Shown in pieces: positions 11,801 through 23,009 of a DNA stretch of 64,000 nt (its first letter is position 1; each line of letters starts with the position of its first letter). The notes under the pieces were generated by a model. It saw nothing but the letters and a program-made list of their open reading frames with translations, made no database searches and had not been told where the DNA came from. Location: assembly GCF_036711975.1 (NCBI RefSeq), contig NC_091968.1, positions 16,864,001 to 16,928,000 on the forward strand. The letters are read 5' to 3'. The stretch is from Onthophagus taurus (Eukaryota; Arthropoda; Insecta; Coleoptera; Scarabaeidae). A program made the position numbers and the translations under genes.

Positions 11801-14800
11801 GAACTAAACTTACTCCAATACTAAAATTCAGTCTATTTACAACCATGGAAAAGTAGTTTTCTATCAATGTATCCAAACCAGAAAGGATACGGCGTGAAAC
11901 TTATTGACAGAATCCAATATTGAGCGGAGCTGGTTTAATATTTGTTACAAGCATTAGGGATATTCTGTTTTTATGGATCGGTATTACACGCGTGTGAAGT
12001 TGGCTATAGATTTCAGCCACAGATTTTAAACTGAAAAAAATGCTTGATCGGGGTATTCAATCGATCTAATTTCAACGGCATCGTATTCATGGTCGCCTCT
12101 TGCTTCAGATTCGAAAAGAAAATTTTCCTAACCATTTCTTATTTTCCGGGAAAATCGATTTTCTTCAATCTTTCGCAAAATTCGGCTCGTTCGGGGTTTT
12201 TAATCGATCTAATTTCAACGGCATCGTATTCATGGTGGCCTCTTGCTTCAGATTCGAAAAGAAAATTTTCCTAACCATTTCTAACCCAATTGTTTGAAGA
12301 AAAACAATTTTCCAGGAATATATGAAATGGTTAGAAACATTTTCTTTTTGCATCTGAAGTAAAAGGCCACCAGGAATACGATGCCGTTGAAATTTTAGAT
12401 CGATTAGAAACCGCGAACAGCCCAAAATTTGTAATTGTTTGAAGAAAAACGATTTACCAGGAATATAAGAAATGGTTAGGAAAATTTTCTTTTTGATGCT
12501 GAAGTAAAAGGGCACCAGGAATACGATGCCGTTGAAATTAGATCGATTAGACACCACGAACAGGCCGAAATATGCGATTGTTTGAAGAAAAGCGATCTTC
12601 CCGGAATATAAGAAATGGTTAGGAAAATTTTCTTTTTGAATCTGAAGTAAAAGGGTACCAGGAATACGATGCCGTTGAAATTAGATCGATTAGACACCCC
12701 GAACAGGCCGAAATTTGCGAATGTTTGAAGAAAATCGGTTTTTCCGGAAAATAGGAAATGATTAGGAACATTTTCTGTTCCAATTTAGAGCAAGAGGCGA
12801 TCAGGAATACGATGTCGTTGAAATTAGATCAATTAGAAAGCCCGAACAGGCCAAAATTTGCAATTCCTTGAAGAAACACGATTTTCCAGGAATATAAGAA
12901 ATGGTTAGGAAAATTTTCTTTTTGAATCTGAAGTAAAAGGGCACCAGGAATACGATGCCGTTGAAATTAGATCGATTAGACACCCCGAACAGGCCGAAAT
13001 ATGCAATTGTTTGAAGAAAAGCGATTTTCCCGGAATATAAGAAATGGTTAGGAAAATTTTCTTTTTCATTCTGATGCAAGAAGCGACCAGGAATATAATG
13101 CCGTTGAAATTAGATCAATTAGAAACCCCGAACAAGCCAAAATTTGCGAATGTTTGAAGAATATCGGTTTTTCCGGAAAATAGGAAATGATTAGGAACAT
13201 TTTCTGTTCCAATTTAAAGCAAGAGGCGACCAGGAATACGATGCCGTTGAAATGAGATCGATTAGAAACCCCGAACCGAATCGGCCGAAATTTGCGAATG
13301 TTTGAAGAAAATCGATTTTCTCGGCATATAAGGAATGGTTAGAAAATGTTCTTTTCGAATCTGCAGCAAGAAGCGACCAAGAATGTAATGCCGTTGAAAT
13401 GGGATCGATTAGAAACCCCGAATAGCCCGACATTTGCTTATCTTTGAAGAAAATTAATTTTTCCGGAAATGGTTAGGAAAATTTTCTTTTCGAATCTGAA
13501 GCAAGAGGCCACCAGGAATACGATGCCGTTGAAATTAGATCGATTAAAAACCCCGAATGAGCCGTATTTTGCGAAAGTTTGAAGAAAATCGATTTTCCCG
13601 GATAATAAGATATGGTTAGGAAAATTTTCTTTTCGAATCTGAAGTAAGAGGCCACCAGGAATACGATGCCGTTGAAATTAGATCGATTGAATACCCCGAT
13701 CAGGAATTTTTTCAGTTTAAAATCTATGGCTGAAATCTATGACCAACTTCACACGCGTCGGTATTACAACAGCTACGAGTTAGCTTCAGACCTTTTCCAA
13801 AAGAAAACGTACTGTACTGCAACTCTAAATATAAAAAGAAAAAATTCGTGATTTTTGTAATAATGTATGCCTTATGAACCATGCTACAACAACAAAATTC
13901 CTTAGTTTTGCAAAAAAAAAATGTTAGTTTGAGTTAAGGTTGAAAGAATTTATTTCTATTAAGTTTGACACACGACTTCTAAAAAAAGAAGTAGTACTGT
14001 TTAGTCAAGATTCCAAAATGGTATAACACTTGCCATTTTTCTTTTCGTAAAAAATATTATTGCCTGTTTTTCTGCAAAAAAAAACGCGTTATTTAAAAAA
14101 TTCATACTTTTGTATGTTATTTGTATTTTATCCAAAATAATTTAACAACTTTGTTACAAGATGTGCCACTCAATATCTACAGAGAAATGTGGTTTCAACA
14201 AGATGGTTGCCCAGCTCATTATGCTAGTCCTGCACGGGATTGCATACAGAATACCCAGAAAGATGGATTGGGCGTAGTGGTTCGATTACGTGGTCTCCTC
14301 ATTCTCTGGGCCTATATCCCCTTGATTTTCTTATTAGGGTTGCATAAAAGAAACAGTGTTTTAAAAACCGATTGAAAATCTTGCCGAACTGCGCCACAAT
14401 ATTTATATAGCAGCAGAAGAAATAAATGCAAAGAGATTTCCACAACTAGTAAAAAGCTTTTTTCTGCGATGATGCAGAGCTTGTATTAGTGACGACGACA
14501 AATAATTTAAGCATTTGCCTTGGTTTTAAGAAAATAATGCTATAAAATTAATAATAAATAAATTAATAATTTCTTTTATTAGTTTAATTTTGTCTTTAGG
14601 TTAACCTTATTTGAAACAGTCCTTTTGCAAGACATAAAGGCAACCATCCTGTGGAAACCACATTTTGTAGTTCGTAGATATTGACTGGCACATCTTCTAA
14701 CAAAGTTAAGAGGAAATAAAGAGTAAATACAAATAGCAAACAAAAGTATGAATTTTTTAAATAACGTGTTTTTTGAAGAAAAACAGGCAATAATATTTTT

Positions 14801-17800
14801 TATGACAAGAAAAATGGCAAGTGTTGTACCATTTTGGAAACTTGACTAAACAGTCCATCTTTTAAAATAACTTGCCAAGGGTGTTGTACTACTCCTTTTT
14901 TTAGAAATCGTATGTCAAACTTGATAGACATAAATTCTTTCAACCTTAACTCAATCAAATTAATATTTTTTTTGCAAAATAACGACTATTGTTGTTTGAT
15001 TTCTGGCTTCTACAGTAGCATGGTTCACAAAGAATACATTATTAACAAATCACTATTAAATTGCGAACATTTCTCACCGTAGTACCTAAATATATGATGT
15101 ACGAGACCGATTTTTAACATTTTCAAATATATGTCTATTACCACTTAACTAAGAGACATGGAATTTTTTTCGCATTTTTACCAGAACAGGTATGGATTGG
15201 CCTCTCACCCGGTGCCCGCTTGACGTTGAGTTTCGGGACAGCCTGTATATATTGATATATATAATTTAATTATGCTGATCCTATAATTACATATAATGTA
15301 TTAAGAAAGTTGTTCTATAAATAATATTTTTCTCAAACAATATCTTATCATTGTCAAGCTTCAAGCAGTTTGTAACCTTATTCAAACAATATCTAGTTTT
15401 CTACAAACGATATCAAATCGTATCAAATCTGCTGTAAGCTGTATCTAATCTTCGGCAAGAAGTATCCAATCTTCTTCAAGCAGTATCTAATATTCAAGCA
15501 GTCTCTAATCTTTAGTAAGTAGTATTTAATCTTCTGCAAGCAGTATCTAATCTTCTGCAAGCAGTATCTAATCTTCTGAAAGCAGTATCTGGTCTTCTGC
15601 AAACACGGTATATAAGTTCCTTCAAGCTTCAAACAGTATGTAGTCATTTATTAGTAGCTTCTAGCTTTTTACAATGAAAATCTCGCCTTCCACAAACAGT
15701 ATTTTGTCATATGCAAGCAGTATCTAGTCTTCTGCAATAGGAATCTGATATTCTGCCAGTGGTGTATAGTTTTCTTCAAGCTATATACTTCTCTAGAGAA
15801 GCGAAGCGACTGACATCAAATTGTTGGTTAAACCGCTCATACAACACATTTTTAACCAACTTCTAGCCTCCTATTTCAGTGTCAAAAATCGCAATAGTTC
15901 AATGAAAAAAGTGGCGGTAAAGTTTTTTGTAATCACTGCAATTTCAATTTAAAACAGGTGATAGCATAGTTTATTTTTTCGATATTCCATATAAGGTTTG
16001 TTAATTGAACTAAAATTAGAACTAAAACTAGAACTAACACTAGAAACTTTCGGGTTTTGCCGTGCGTCTTTTAAGAAAAGGTTTGACGTTTCGGATGCCA
16101 TGTTGTTCGAAGTTTCTAAACTTCGAATCATGGCATCAGAAACGTCAAACCTTTTCTTAAAAGACGCTCTGTTATTAGTTTTTCAAAATTATATCTTACT
16201 AATTTTTTTAGAAAAGTGTTAATAAATTGAAAAAATGTAAATATTCTATTATATTGCTCATTAAACAATTTAATTTGGTATCTTGCCCTTGAAAGCATTA
16301 TTTACATTTCAATGTAAACAACGAAGTTATGAGTTGGGGCGCTTTTTTGGGGCAAAAAGAGAACATCAAGAAATTACATTAAAGGTAGAAATACTAAAAC
16401 AAAAAAAAGGAACAAAGATCAACATCTTCTGTTTTAATAAAATCGAAGCAGTTTTCTGAAAGAATATTATACCCTGTACACAGTGTATAATAATTAAATT
16501 TTGCAAAATTTCAATTCCAAGCTCTTCTCTTAGATAATAATTGTTGAACCATATTGGTCTCTCTTTCTTATGGCCGTGAACAGCCATACATTCGATATTA
16601 CAAAGCCTGATGTGTTTCTCCACCAACAGTCATAAAATATGTTTCATTAAACTATCTACTGGGTTCATGGACTCATGACAGAAACATTTACGCCTCCCCA
16701 GAGGAATGCCTCCCAGATATGGGTGACATCAGGGAAATGAAATACTCGAGCGAACTAAAACTAGCACTGCAACGCCTGATCGAGAATGGGCGACTGAAAT
16801 ACACAACTCACCTACCCAGCTAGCTAGCGTGGCGTTTGGAGGTTAAAAACCTCTTATTAAAATGAAGATATCAGGTGAGGATAATTTATCAGTCTATTCC
16901 ATACATTCTAAAGCTTATAATGGGACTAACCAAAGTTAGAAGACGAAGTGAACAACTGATAAAACAAAAACACGGACATAGTTTCTACCACATGAGAGAT
17001 GCCAATGGACAATTAATAACAAGAGATGAGATCCTTAAAGAGGTTGAAGACTTCTACAAATTGCTGTTCACATACCAAAACGAATAAAACATCATACGAG
17101 ACGAGGAGCCAGAAATACTTAGTCGAAAAAAGCACTACCAAGTATCACAATAGTTGAAATTACTTTACTTGAATAACAAATTCCCAGACGATGATAGCGT
17201 ACTCACTGGCGCAATTAAAATTGGAGCCTACTAATTCAAACAAAGGACCTGTTCAATATGTGACTTTCTAACAGTACATTACCAAACAAATGGCAAAACG
17301 CTGCGGTCGTACTAATCCAAAAGAAAGGAATTAACCCTCACGAATTAAAATATTATAGACCAATAAATCTTCTCAGTCGCTTATATAAACTCCTCACAAG
17401 AATACTAACTAAGACTAATAGTACGTAACTAGACTTAAAAATAAACTCGACTTCTATTAACCGATAGAACAAGCGGGATTTCGTAGAGGATTTGAATCAC
17501 TTACAGAAATGATAATTGAAAAACCATCGAGTACAACAGGCCACTTGTTGTGACTTTTGTGGTTTTCCATAAAGCATTCAATCTGTATAAGCTATACATA
17601 AATATTTCTTTTTAGTATTAATAAGCTGAAGCAACTTTGTTGCCAAGGCAACGGTGCAAGTATTGCAAAGCTATAAACATAGCTTTCTTTTCAGTATTAT
17701 TATGTTGTTGGAACCTGGGACAGCCTCTCAGCCGAGGCAATAGCTCAAGTATTACAAAGCAATAAGTAAATGTTAACAATATTTTTTGTATCAGGGACAA

Positions 17801-19617
17801 CTTTTGGTTAATAAATGGAGAGAGGAGTCTCCTCATGTTTGAACATTTTGTATTTAGTGAATAAGTAAACTTAAATGTGTGTAGTTTACATCAAGATTCA
17901 AGTTTCAAATATTTAAACAAATCCGGTAATCTATATTCATAATCTTTCCCCTGAAAATGTTGGTTGTTTGAAAGTACTTTAATTAATTCGGTGTGGGTTT
18001 TGGCTTGGTAAAACATCTATGTAAGGTACTTTCACTTCCTAAAAACATCATCTAGAATTAATAAGAACTTATCATAGAAGAGCTGACAATAGAGTACTTA
18101 AACACAATCACCAGTGATCATGATGCATATTCATTTTTATCAAATAATTAAGTATATTACTGCCATTAAATACAATTTTTGTTTTAATTGTCTGTTCGGA
18201 ATGAAGAGTACAATGATTACTTGGCTATTCATTACTAATTCTAGAACATATACCACTCATTTAAAGCATTGGAGTAAGAACAAATTAAAAATGATATTGT
18301 AACTAATAAAATTTTAATTTCAGAACAATTTCTATTTGGTCATTAACCAACAACGCCGATTTTTACATTAAAGCCGATTACATAACACCAATTTACATAT
18401 CTGACATTGAAAAAGCTCACCACTCGAAAATAATTGCGATAAACCCGATAGAAATAGAAAACTCAGAAGGATACATAAATAAACAAGTAAGTGACATTTA
18501 TAGGTTATGTGTATGACAGTAATATTATAGGTTAACTTACTAATTTTTAATTTCCTTTTAATTTATTGATCTATTTCGCACTTTCACTTCAACCAAGTTC
18601 TTGACCCCATAAATGACCCACTATATCCATTTTTAATTTTACTTCTCACACAAAAAATACAAAACACCTTTATCACTTTGCTACATAAAGAAATTCTTTA
18701 GGTATAGGTTATGTTTACACTTTCAAAGACCTTGACCTTGTTCTTTATAAACACATGTTACAACAATAAATTAAGTTATTACTTTTAAATAAAAATTTAT
18801 TCTTAAATTTATATTTTTTAAATTATTATTGATAATTATTAATTAATTATTACATTATTTAATTAACTTTGATATTTGTTCATAGATCTATACATTAGAT
18901 GAAGATGGTTTATTAAAAATTTGGTCGATGATAAAATTGAATAATTCAAATTACACTTTAAGTTTACACATAAACTCAACGATCGATTTTAAAGACTTAT
19001 ATAAGAACTTAAATAATTTACAATGTACGGATATGTGTGTAAATAAATTAGATCCAAATCAAATTTTTGTGTCAACGAATTACGGAAACATTCTACATTT
19101 TATAACGACTGGAAAGAAAACCCATCCGAAATTTTATACCGACAATAATAACGATAGAATAGCTTCGAATTGTTTAATAAATTGTCCGTTTTCGCCTTTA
19201 TACTTTTTATGTGGCTATCAAAACGGAAATGTTAAACTTTACTCGAGAGAGACGGAGAAACCCCTTATGACGATGTCAAACAAAGACCAAGAGTCGTCCA
19301 TAGATCTTATACAATGGTCGATAAATAAACCTTGCGTCTTTTATACGAAAGATAGCAAAAATGTTGTTCATATTTGGGATTTAACAAAAAGCGATATTTT
19401 TCCAATATGTTCGTTAAAGTTTAACGATCGCATTGATTATATTAAATTATCCCCCAATATTTCACAAAACAATACCATAAAAAGGAGTTATTTAGTTATT
19501 ATTACTCGCAATAAATTTGTTGATTTGTATGTTTTAAATAAAGAGCACGGCCAACAAAATAAACAAGATTATGATGATAATGTCCGTAAATTTACGAATT
19601 ATGTTAATAGATTGTAA
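8888..19617 (+). CDS. DYNC2I1: cytoplasmic dynein 2 intermediate chain 1 (WDR60), complete four-exon gene
   Basis: Exons are 8888-8905, 8963-10548, 18324-18486 and 18886-19617, with GT/AG junctions and phases that join into 832 codons plus stop. The first exon encodes only six residues (MSTKKQ) and splices in phase 0. The N-terminal half is a long, low-complexity, charged region (many K/E/S), as in WDR60. It is followed by the family-specific block FELQPIRYDDFMKSFGNRN with TQTGDDNVDEE and IWTQNP. The C-terminal half is a degenerate WD-repeat propeller (SLLCLWKI, GTISIWSL, GLLKIWSM, NVVHIWDL). The product is an intermediate chain of the dynein-2 motor that drives retrograde intraflagellar transport in cilia. 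Human WDR60 is about 1066 residues, so this is a shorter orthologue. Intron 2 (7.8 kb) is packed with transposons. The start lies 231 bases after the transferrin stop. Confidence 0.87.
10665..10715. repeat. AT-rich simple repeat (TAAT/TTAA type)
   Basis: A short run of repeated TAAT units and TA-rich sequence lies just inside DYNC2I1 intron 2. Confidence 0.6.
10740..11870 (+). pseudogene. degraded RTE-like LINE endonuclease region
   Basis: Across several frames the sequence resembles the apurinic-type endonuclease of RTE-like LINEs (often annotated 'craniofacial development protein 2-like'). In order these are a block with HLIIAFHAHIQ, one with CAHDPTDKKEENITDLFYEEL, then LSDLNAKIG (the GDFNAKVG-equivalent), and later NDDSDHYLVES (the SDH-H catalytic region). 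Frameshifts and stops break it. The foldback element at 11988 follows directly. Related RT pieces occur at 16700-17600. Confidence 0.6.
11979..11987 (+). repeat. left 9-bp target-site duplication of the foldback element
   Basis: CGGTATTAC occurs here and again at 13759-13767, exactly outside the two ends of the inverted-repeat element. Confidence 0.85.
11988..13758. mobile_element. foldback/MULE-like element with 9-bp TSD and internal tandem array
   Basis: The two termini are perfect inverted copies (ACGCGTGTGAAG...CTTCACACGCGT). They are flanked by the identical 9-bp duplication CGGTATTAC at 11979-11987 and 13759-13767. Beyond the first 12 bases the inverted similarity continues for over 100 bases, through a block about the chewed phrase CAGATTTTAAACTGAAAAAA, into the repeat array. 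The interior is almost entirely a ~143-bp tandem repeat and encodes no transposase. A 9-bp duplication is typical of Mutator-like (MULE) transposons; foldback structure with internal subrepeats is known for several insect elements. The superfamily is inferred from duplication length only. Confidence 0.85.
12050..13700. repeat. ~143-bp tandem repeat array with an internal orientation switch
   Basis: The motif GATGCCGTTGAAAT recurs at about 12381, 12526, 12669, 12812, 12955, 13098, 13241, 13388, 13522 and 13666, giving a period near 143 bases. Two further units at about 12072 and 12212 are in the opposite orientation; the switch falls near 12290-12310. The many short, similar open frames in this stretch are by-products of the repeat, not genes. 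Confidence 0.9.
13759..13767 (+). repeat. right 9-bp target-site duplication of the foldback element
   Basis: CGGTATTAC, identical to 11979-11987. Confidence 0.85.
13862..15045. mobile_element. inverted pair of mariner-like 3' halves
   Basis: The segment 13862-14210 reappears in reverse complement at about 14637-15045, diverged but clear over some 350 bases. Shared stretches include the poly-A/ACGCGTTATTT block and the transposase start-of-catalytic region. The left copy runs on into transposase sequence; the right stops soon after. Either two copies inserted head to head or one was duplicated by inversion. No flanking TA pair could be fixed. Confidence 0.65.
14121..14480 (+). pseudogene. 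Tc1/mariner transposase fragment (catalytic region)
   Basis: The translation reads MWFQQDGCPAHYASPARD, holding the second catalytic Asp. After a frameshift come SPHSLGLYPLDF, the region with the third catalytic residue, and an NIYIAAEEINAKRFPQL-like tail. Frameshifted and lacking its N-terminal half, so inactive. A shorter inverted copy of the same region lies at 14600-14700. Confidence 0.75.
15360..15790. repeat. ~21-bp minisatellite
   Basis: Degenerate copies of a unit like TCTTCTGCAAGCAGTATCTAA repeat for over 400 bases, best conserved at 15440-15600. An open frame here (CLQKIRYCLQKI pattern) is produced by the repeat. Confidence 0.75.
16020..16190. repeat. hairpin repeat with 50-bp arms
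   Basis: A tract of AACTAGAAC-type hexamers leads into a near-perfect inverted repeat: the arm starting CGTCTTTTAAGAAAAGG at about 16066 returns in reverse complement at about 16119-16168 with a loop of only a few bases. The lead-in AACTAGAACTAACACTAGA is shared with the hairpin arrays at 51.6-52.1 and 55.6-56.1 kb, so this is a dispersed member of the same family with a different stem. Confidence 0.75.
16700..17600 (+). pseudogene. degraded RTE-like LINE reverse-transcriptase region
   Basis: Visible pieces are HSFYHMRDANGQLITRDEI (linker ahead of the RT) and, further on, AAVVLIQKKG...LKYYRPINLLSRLYKLLTRIL, the first RT motifs. Several stops and frame changes separate them. Probably the continuation of the element whose endonuclease part is at 10740-11870, split by the insertions between. 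Confidence 0.6.
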
Positions 19618-19630
19618 ATTGTTGTTTTTT

Positions 19631-19636
19631 AATAAA
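19631..19636 (+). terminator. polyadenylation signal of DYNC2I1
   Basis: AATAAA 14 bases after the DYNC2I1 stop codon, preceded by a T-run. Confidence 0.6.
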
Positions 19637-19899
19637 CATAATGTTTAAATTTGTGTTCCTTCATTAATTCCAAAACTCCCACTTTAGGACAAAATGTAGA
19701 GGTCATCAGAATCATGGAAATTCAATTACGAACTGAAAGCTCCAATAAGGTAAGTTTAAATCCAAGTTAGTTGGAAGAATGGCAACAACACTATGCAGAA
19801 AGGCTCTACGAAAATAGACAATACTTGACACAATTACCAACTAACTATTTACATAAATTACATATCGTGACCAATCAACTTTGCACCGGGACCCTAAGG

Positions 19900-20463
19900 A
19901 TCTATTGTACCCCTCTAATTTGTCTAATTTTGTTCCTAACGAACATTAATACCTTGCTCGGTGAAAAGTCAATCAGATTCTTTGGGAAGATAAACTACGA
20001 CCCAAAAATTGAGAATCTGATACGATTAACAGCAAGGCAGTGGCATAAAACATGCTCAACCGTCCTCGTCCTCCACACATACTCGGCATTCAACATAATC
20101 GGCTAGACCCAACAAATTGAGGCGTGTTTTTAATCGGGAGCGCTCAGCAAAGACACCCATTAGAACTTTAATGCTGCTACGAGCAAGTCCTAAAATATTC
20201 CCGTGTTTGACAGTAGCGATGTTAATGAACACCTTAGCATGTCTCATTCCAGGAAAACTGGTCTACAGTAGGCGAAGTCTCTTTTCAGCCCACAGTTCAA
20301 TCCTATGTTTGGCCATCGCATACGATACACCAACTGCTGGTTCTGGCCCCACAAACGCTTTAGCGCTGCCTTCTCGTGTTAGCTCATCTACCGTTTCATT
20401 ATCGGCAACTCCAGAGTGACCTGGGACCCAAATCAGAGAAACTGTTATCACAACTCAGTGTGT
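19900..20463 (-). pseudogene. second copy of the LINE RNase H/tail fragment
   Basis: Minus-strand reading gives VSLIWVPGHSGVADNETVDEL, the RNase H C-terminal motif, followed by GPEPAVGVSYAMAKHRIELW and a tail ending in SRLKTRLNLLGLADYV. It matches the plus-strand fragment at 2393-3380 through to its end. It is cut off at the TTAA (20464-20467) where piggyBac A begins. In the 2.8-kb copy the sequence at the same point is also TTAAACACACTG, so the piggyBac probably landed in this LINE copy. Confidence 0.8.
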
Positions 20464-20675
20464 TTAACCTTAGGATACTTAACCAATAAAATGTCGTCAT
20501 TTACATAATCCGGGCTTCTGAGACCCGTTATACATATAAAATCACGTGTAGTCAGAACAGAAACAAATTTATTGAAGTAAAACTTTATTTATTTATACAT
20601 ATGTACGTTGCAAACGTGAGGTTAAATATGAAAGTGAACATTATTGTTAAAAAAAAACATTATTGTTTATTGTTT

Positions 20676-22390
20676 TTAGGGATTAGAGAAGCATTTAGTG
20701 CACATTCTAATACTATGCTCATTACAGATATTATTTTTACAAGTAATACATATCATTGTGCTTTTACGATCAATACTTGCGGGACATACTGAGCATCTTT
20801 TTCTCTTAATTGTTGCACTTGTGTGAGCGGCTGGCGGACCACATATATCAATAAATATGCTCATACACTCCCGGACAGTACGCCGTAGGTTAGGGTTAGT
20901 AGACCTTCTCTGCATATGTGGTATCACTAGTTCCTTCGCTAAATCTTTCAAAAACATTCTGCGTTTGTGAGTCACTCCTATGCATTGAGTGTTGCAACAT
21001 CAATGATGTTGAAGAAAAATGTCATGGGCCATCCTTTACTTTGCCTCTTGCACGTGTATGTCGACACCATTTGATCCATGATATCAACACCGCCCTTTGT
21101 TTTATTATAATGAGAGATGATTTCAGGCTTCCTCTTAGCGTCGTCATTGATAGATGCGTCGTGGTGCATGGTGCTTAGTAAAATTACGCATTTGTTCTTT
21201 TTACGTGCGTAACTTACCATGGATACGTTATTTTGAAAACAAAACAATGAAGAGTAGACTACACGATCTTTTGACGCTTTCATTTCTTTCGGAATATCAC
21301 TCTTATTCTGACGTAGTGTACCCACAACAGTAATATTTTTATCCAACAGATAAGTTGCTAGCGGAACACTAGTGAAGAAATTGTCTATCGTGAGATTGCG
21401 ACCAGAATTATGAATGCCACGCACAAGAGTTTGTACTACTTCAAGCCCCAGGTTTTTATGTGGACCAACATAAACTAAGCCATCCAAAGCATAACCAGAC
21501 GTAGATTCACACATCCAAAATATTTTAAGTCCATATTTTGCCAGTTTACTTGGCATATATTGAACGAATGTGCATCTACCTCTAAACCCAACGAGTTGTT
21601 CATCAATAGTTACATTAGTATCAGGTATGACGCAGGTTTTGCATTGCTGAATGAATAAATCCCAAATGTAGGACACCATTGCTAACTTATCGGTTTCCAA
21701 ACGCGCATTCCGGGTTCTCTTGTCGTCAAATCTGACGAATCTTCGTATTTCTTCAAAGCGAAATATGGACATTGATGGCTGGGAATGTGGCTGGAATATG
21801 GCTGGGATGTTCCTGGCTCGATATACAGGAACATCCCAGCCTCTGTCAACTCCCGCATGAATAAGTAAACCACAGAATGCAAGAAATTCATCAACAGTTA
21901 CATCTTTCCACGGTTTTCCTGTTGCTCCATAAACACGTTTGCCCTCTAAATTAGTACAGTTCACAATTTCTTGTACAATAACTGGAGTTACAAATAACTG
22001 AAACGCTTTTTTTGGTGTTGCAGCCATATGTTTCCTTGCTAGTCCTGGCGCACGCCGAATAATGTTGTGTGGTTGAATTTTATTTTTTGCTGGAGGTTCC
22101 AAACTCCATACCAGACCACTTGGAGCAATGTAACCGCTCGTTGAAGGCTTACCAATATCATCAACATCATCCTCTGAATTATCGTCACCACGATCAGAAC
22201 TGGATCCAGAATACTCGTCAGGAACCAATTCTAAATTTCTATCTTCTGTGTCATCATTTTCTGCTTCTGACACATCACTTTCTTCAGAAGGCAGATCTTC
22301 ACATTCAGCTACCCACTGCACCAATATTTTTTCATAACCAGGGTCACCAAATTTCACGCTTTTCACATTCCTTTTTGACGCCATTATCAT
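20676..22390 (-). pseudogene. piggyBac transposase, one frameshift
   Basis: The main frame (22390-20978) encodes 470 residues: an acidic N-terminus, then the DDD catalytic core with Asp in TIDEQLVGFRG, LTIDNFFTS and GGVDIMDQM. It stops just after the final helix block. A second frame (20975-20676) supplies the missing C-terminus, a cysteine-rich zinc-binding domain (CSVCPASID...CITCKNNIC...CTKC). A single one-base deletion near 20985 explains the break. With it mended the length would match typical piggyBac transposases (~570-590 residues). Start chosen at the ATG at 22390; ATGATAATG gives two in-frame choices. Confidence 0.9.
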
Positions 22391-22715
22391 ATGTATCTCA
22401 CAAGTTCACTCAATCCAACTTCTATTCCAACTGAATGAAAAACAGCTGCACCTACTTTTATACATCCAACAGTAATGCACGTTTTAACTTGCACATACGC
22501 GTACAATTTCGCGCAGCAGTGTTTGACAAATTATAATAACCCTCAACCTGTAATGAACAAGTTGAAACTTGTTCTATAGTAACTAGTAGTACACGGGCTT
22601 CGGAGGCCCGGTTTATGCAAATACGGGGTGCCAACGGAACCGTTTTTTTTTCGATTGCTAATTACACTTGAATGTTTTTGAATCAAGTGTGTATTGAATA
22701 AACACGTGTTTAGAG

Positions 22716-22890
22716 CAGCGGTTCTCAAACTTATATCCTTGCGTACCACTAAGGCTATTTTAAAAATCAGGTAGTACCACTGAACAAAAAAAAACAATAA
22801 TGATAATGCAAATATAAACTGTTTTGCGTACCACTTGAGAACTTCTCGCGTACCATCAGTGGTACGCGTACCATAGTTTGAGAACCACTG
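22716..22890. mobile_element. 175-bp hAT-type MITE nested in piggyBac A
   Basis: Termini CAGCGGTTCTCAAAC and GTTTGAGAACCACTG are inverted copies flanked by the 8-bp duplication GTTTAGAG (22708-22715 and 22891-22898). Eight-base duplications and CAG...CTG ends are typical of hAT. The related piggyBac B has the uninterrupted sequence at about 25610-25630. Confidence 0.92.
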
Positions 22891-23009
22891 GTTTAGAGCA
22901 TATCTAAATGCTCAAGCCAATTGAAATTATTTTAAGAAAATTATGTGCAACCAAAACCTCGCCAGGCCTGAGAGGATCGGCTAACGCATCCTAGGGTTAA
23001 TTTATTATT

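Larger units (their letters stand above)
20468..22996 (-). mobile_element. piggyBac element A, with TTAA duplications
   Basis: The ends are inverted copies, CCTTAGGATAC on the left and GCATCCTAGGG on the right, and each is flanked by TTAA (20464-20467 and 22997-23000), the piggyBac target. It encodes a piggyBac transposase on the minus strand and contains a nested 175-bp hAT MITE at 22716-22890. Subterminal sequence between the coding start and the right end is shared with piggyBac B at 25518. Confidence 0.9.

Noticed and set aside
12044-13655. Many short open frames on both strands with repeated phrases such as FLIDLISTASYSW
   Set aside because: They are translations of the 143-bp tandem repeat; the phrases recur at repeat period and in both orientations, so no gene is supported.
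12050-13700. Regular repeats considered as a CRISPR array
   Set aside because: Units are whole 143-bp tandem copies with no unique spacers, in a eukaryotic genome, and bounded by transposon ends.
15423-15647. 74-residue frame with repeated CLQKIRY
   Set aside because: A by-product of the 21-bp minisatellite.
16366-16626. 86-residue minus-strand frame with EKHIRLCNIECMAVHG
   Set aside because: No family could be recognised and there is no splice or promoter context; not strong enough to list as a gene.
22069-22434. 121-residue plus-strand frame (and its mirror 25900-26265)
   Set aside because: Antisense shadow of the acidic N-terminus of the piggyBac transposase; present in both copies because they are homologous.
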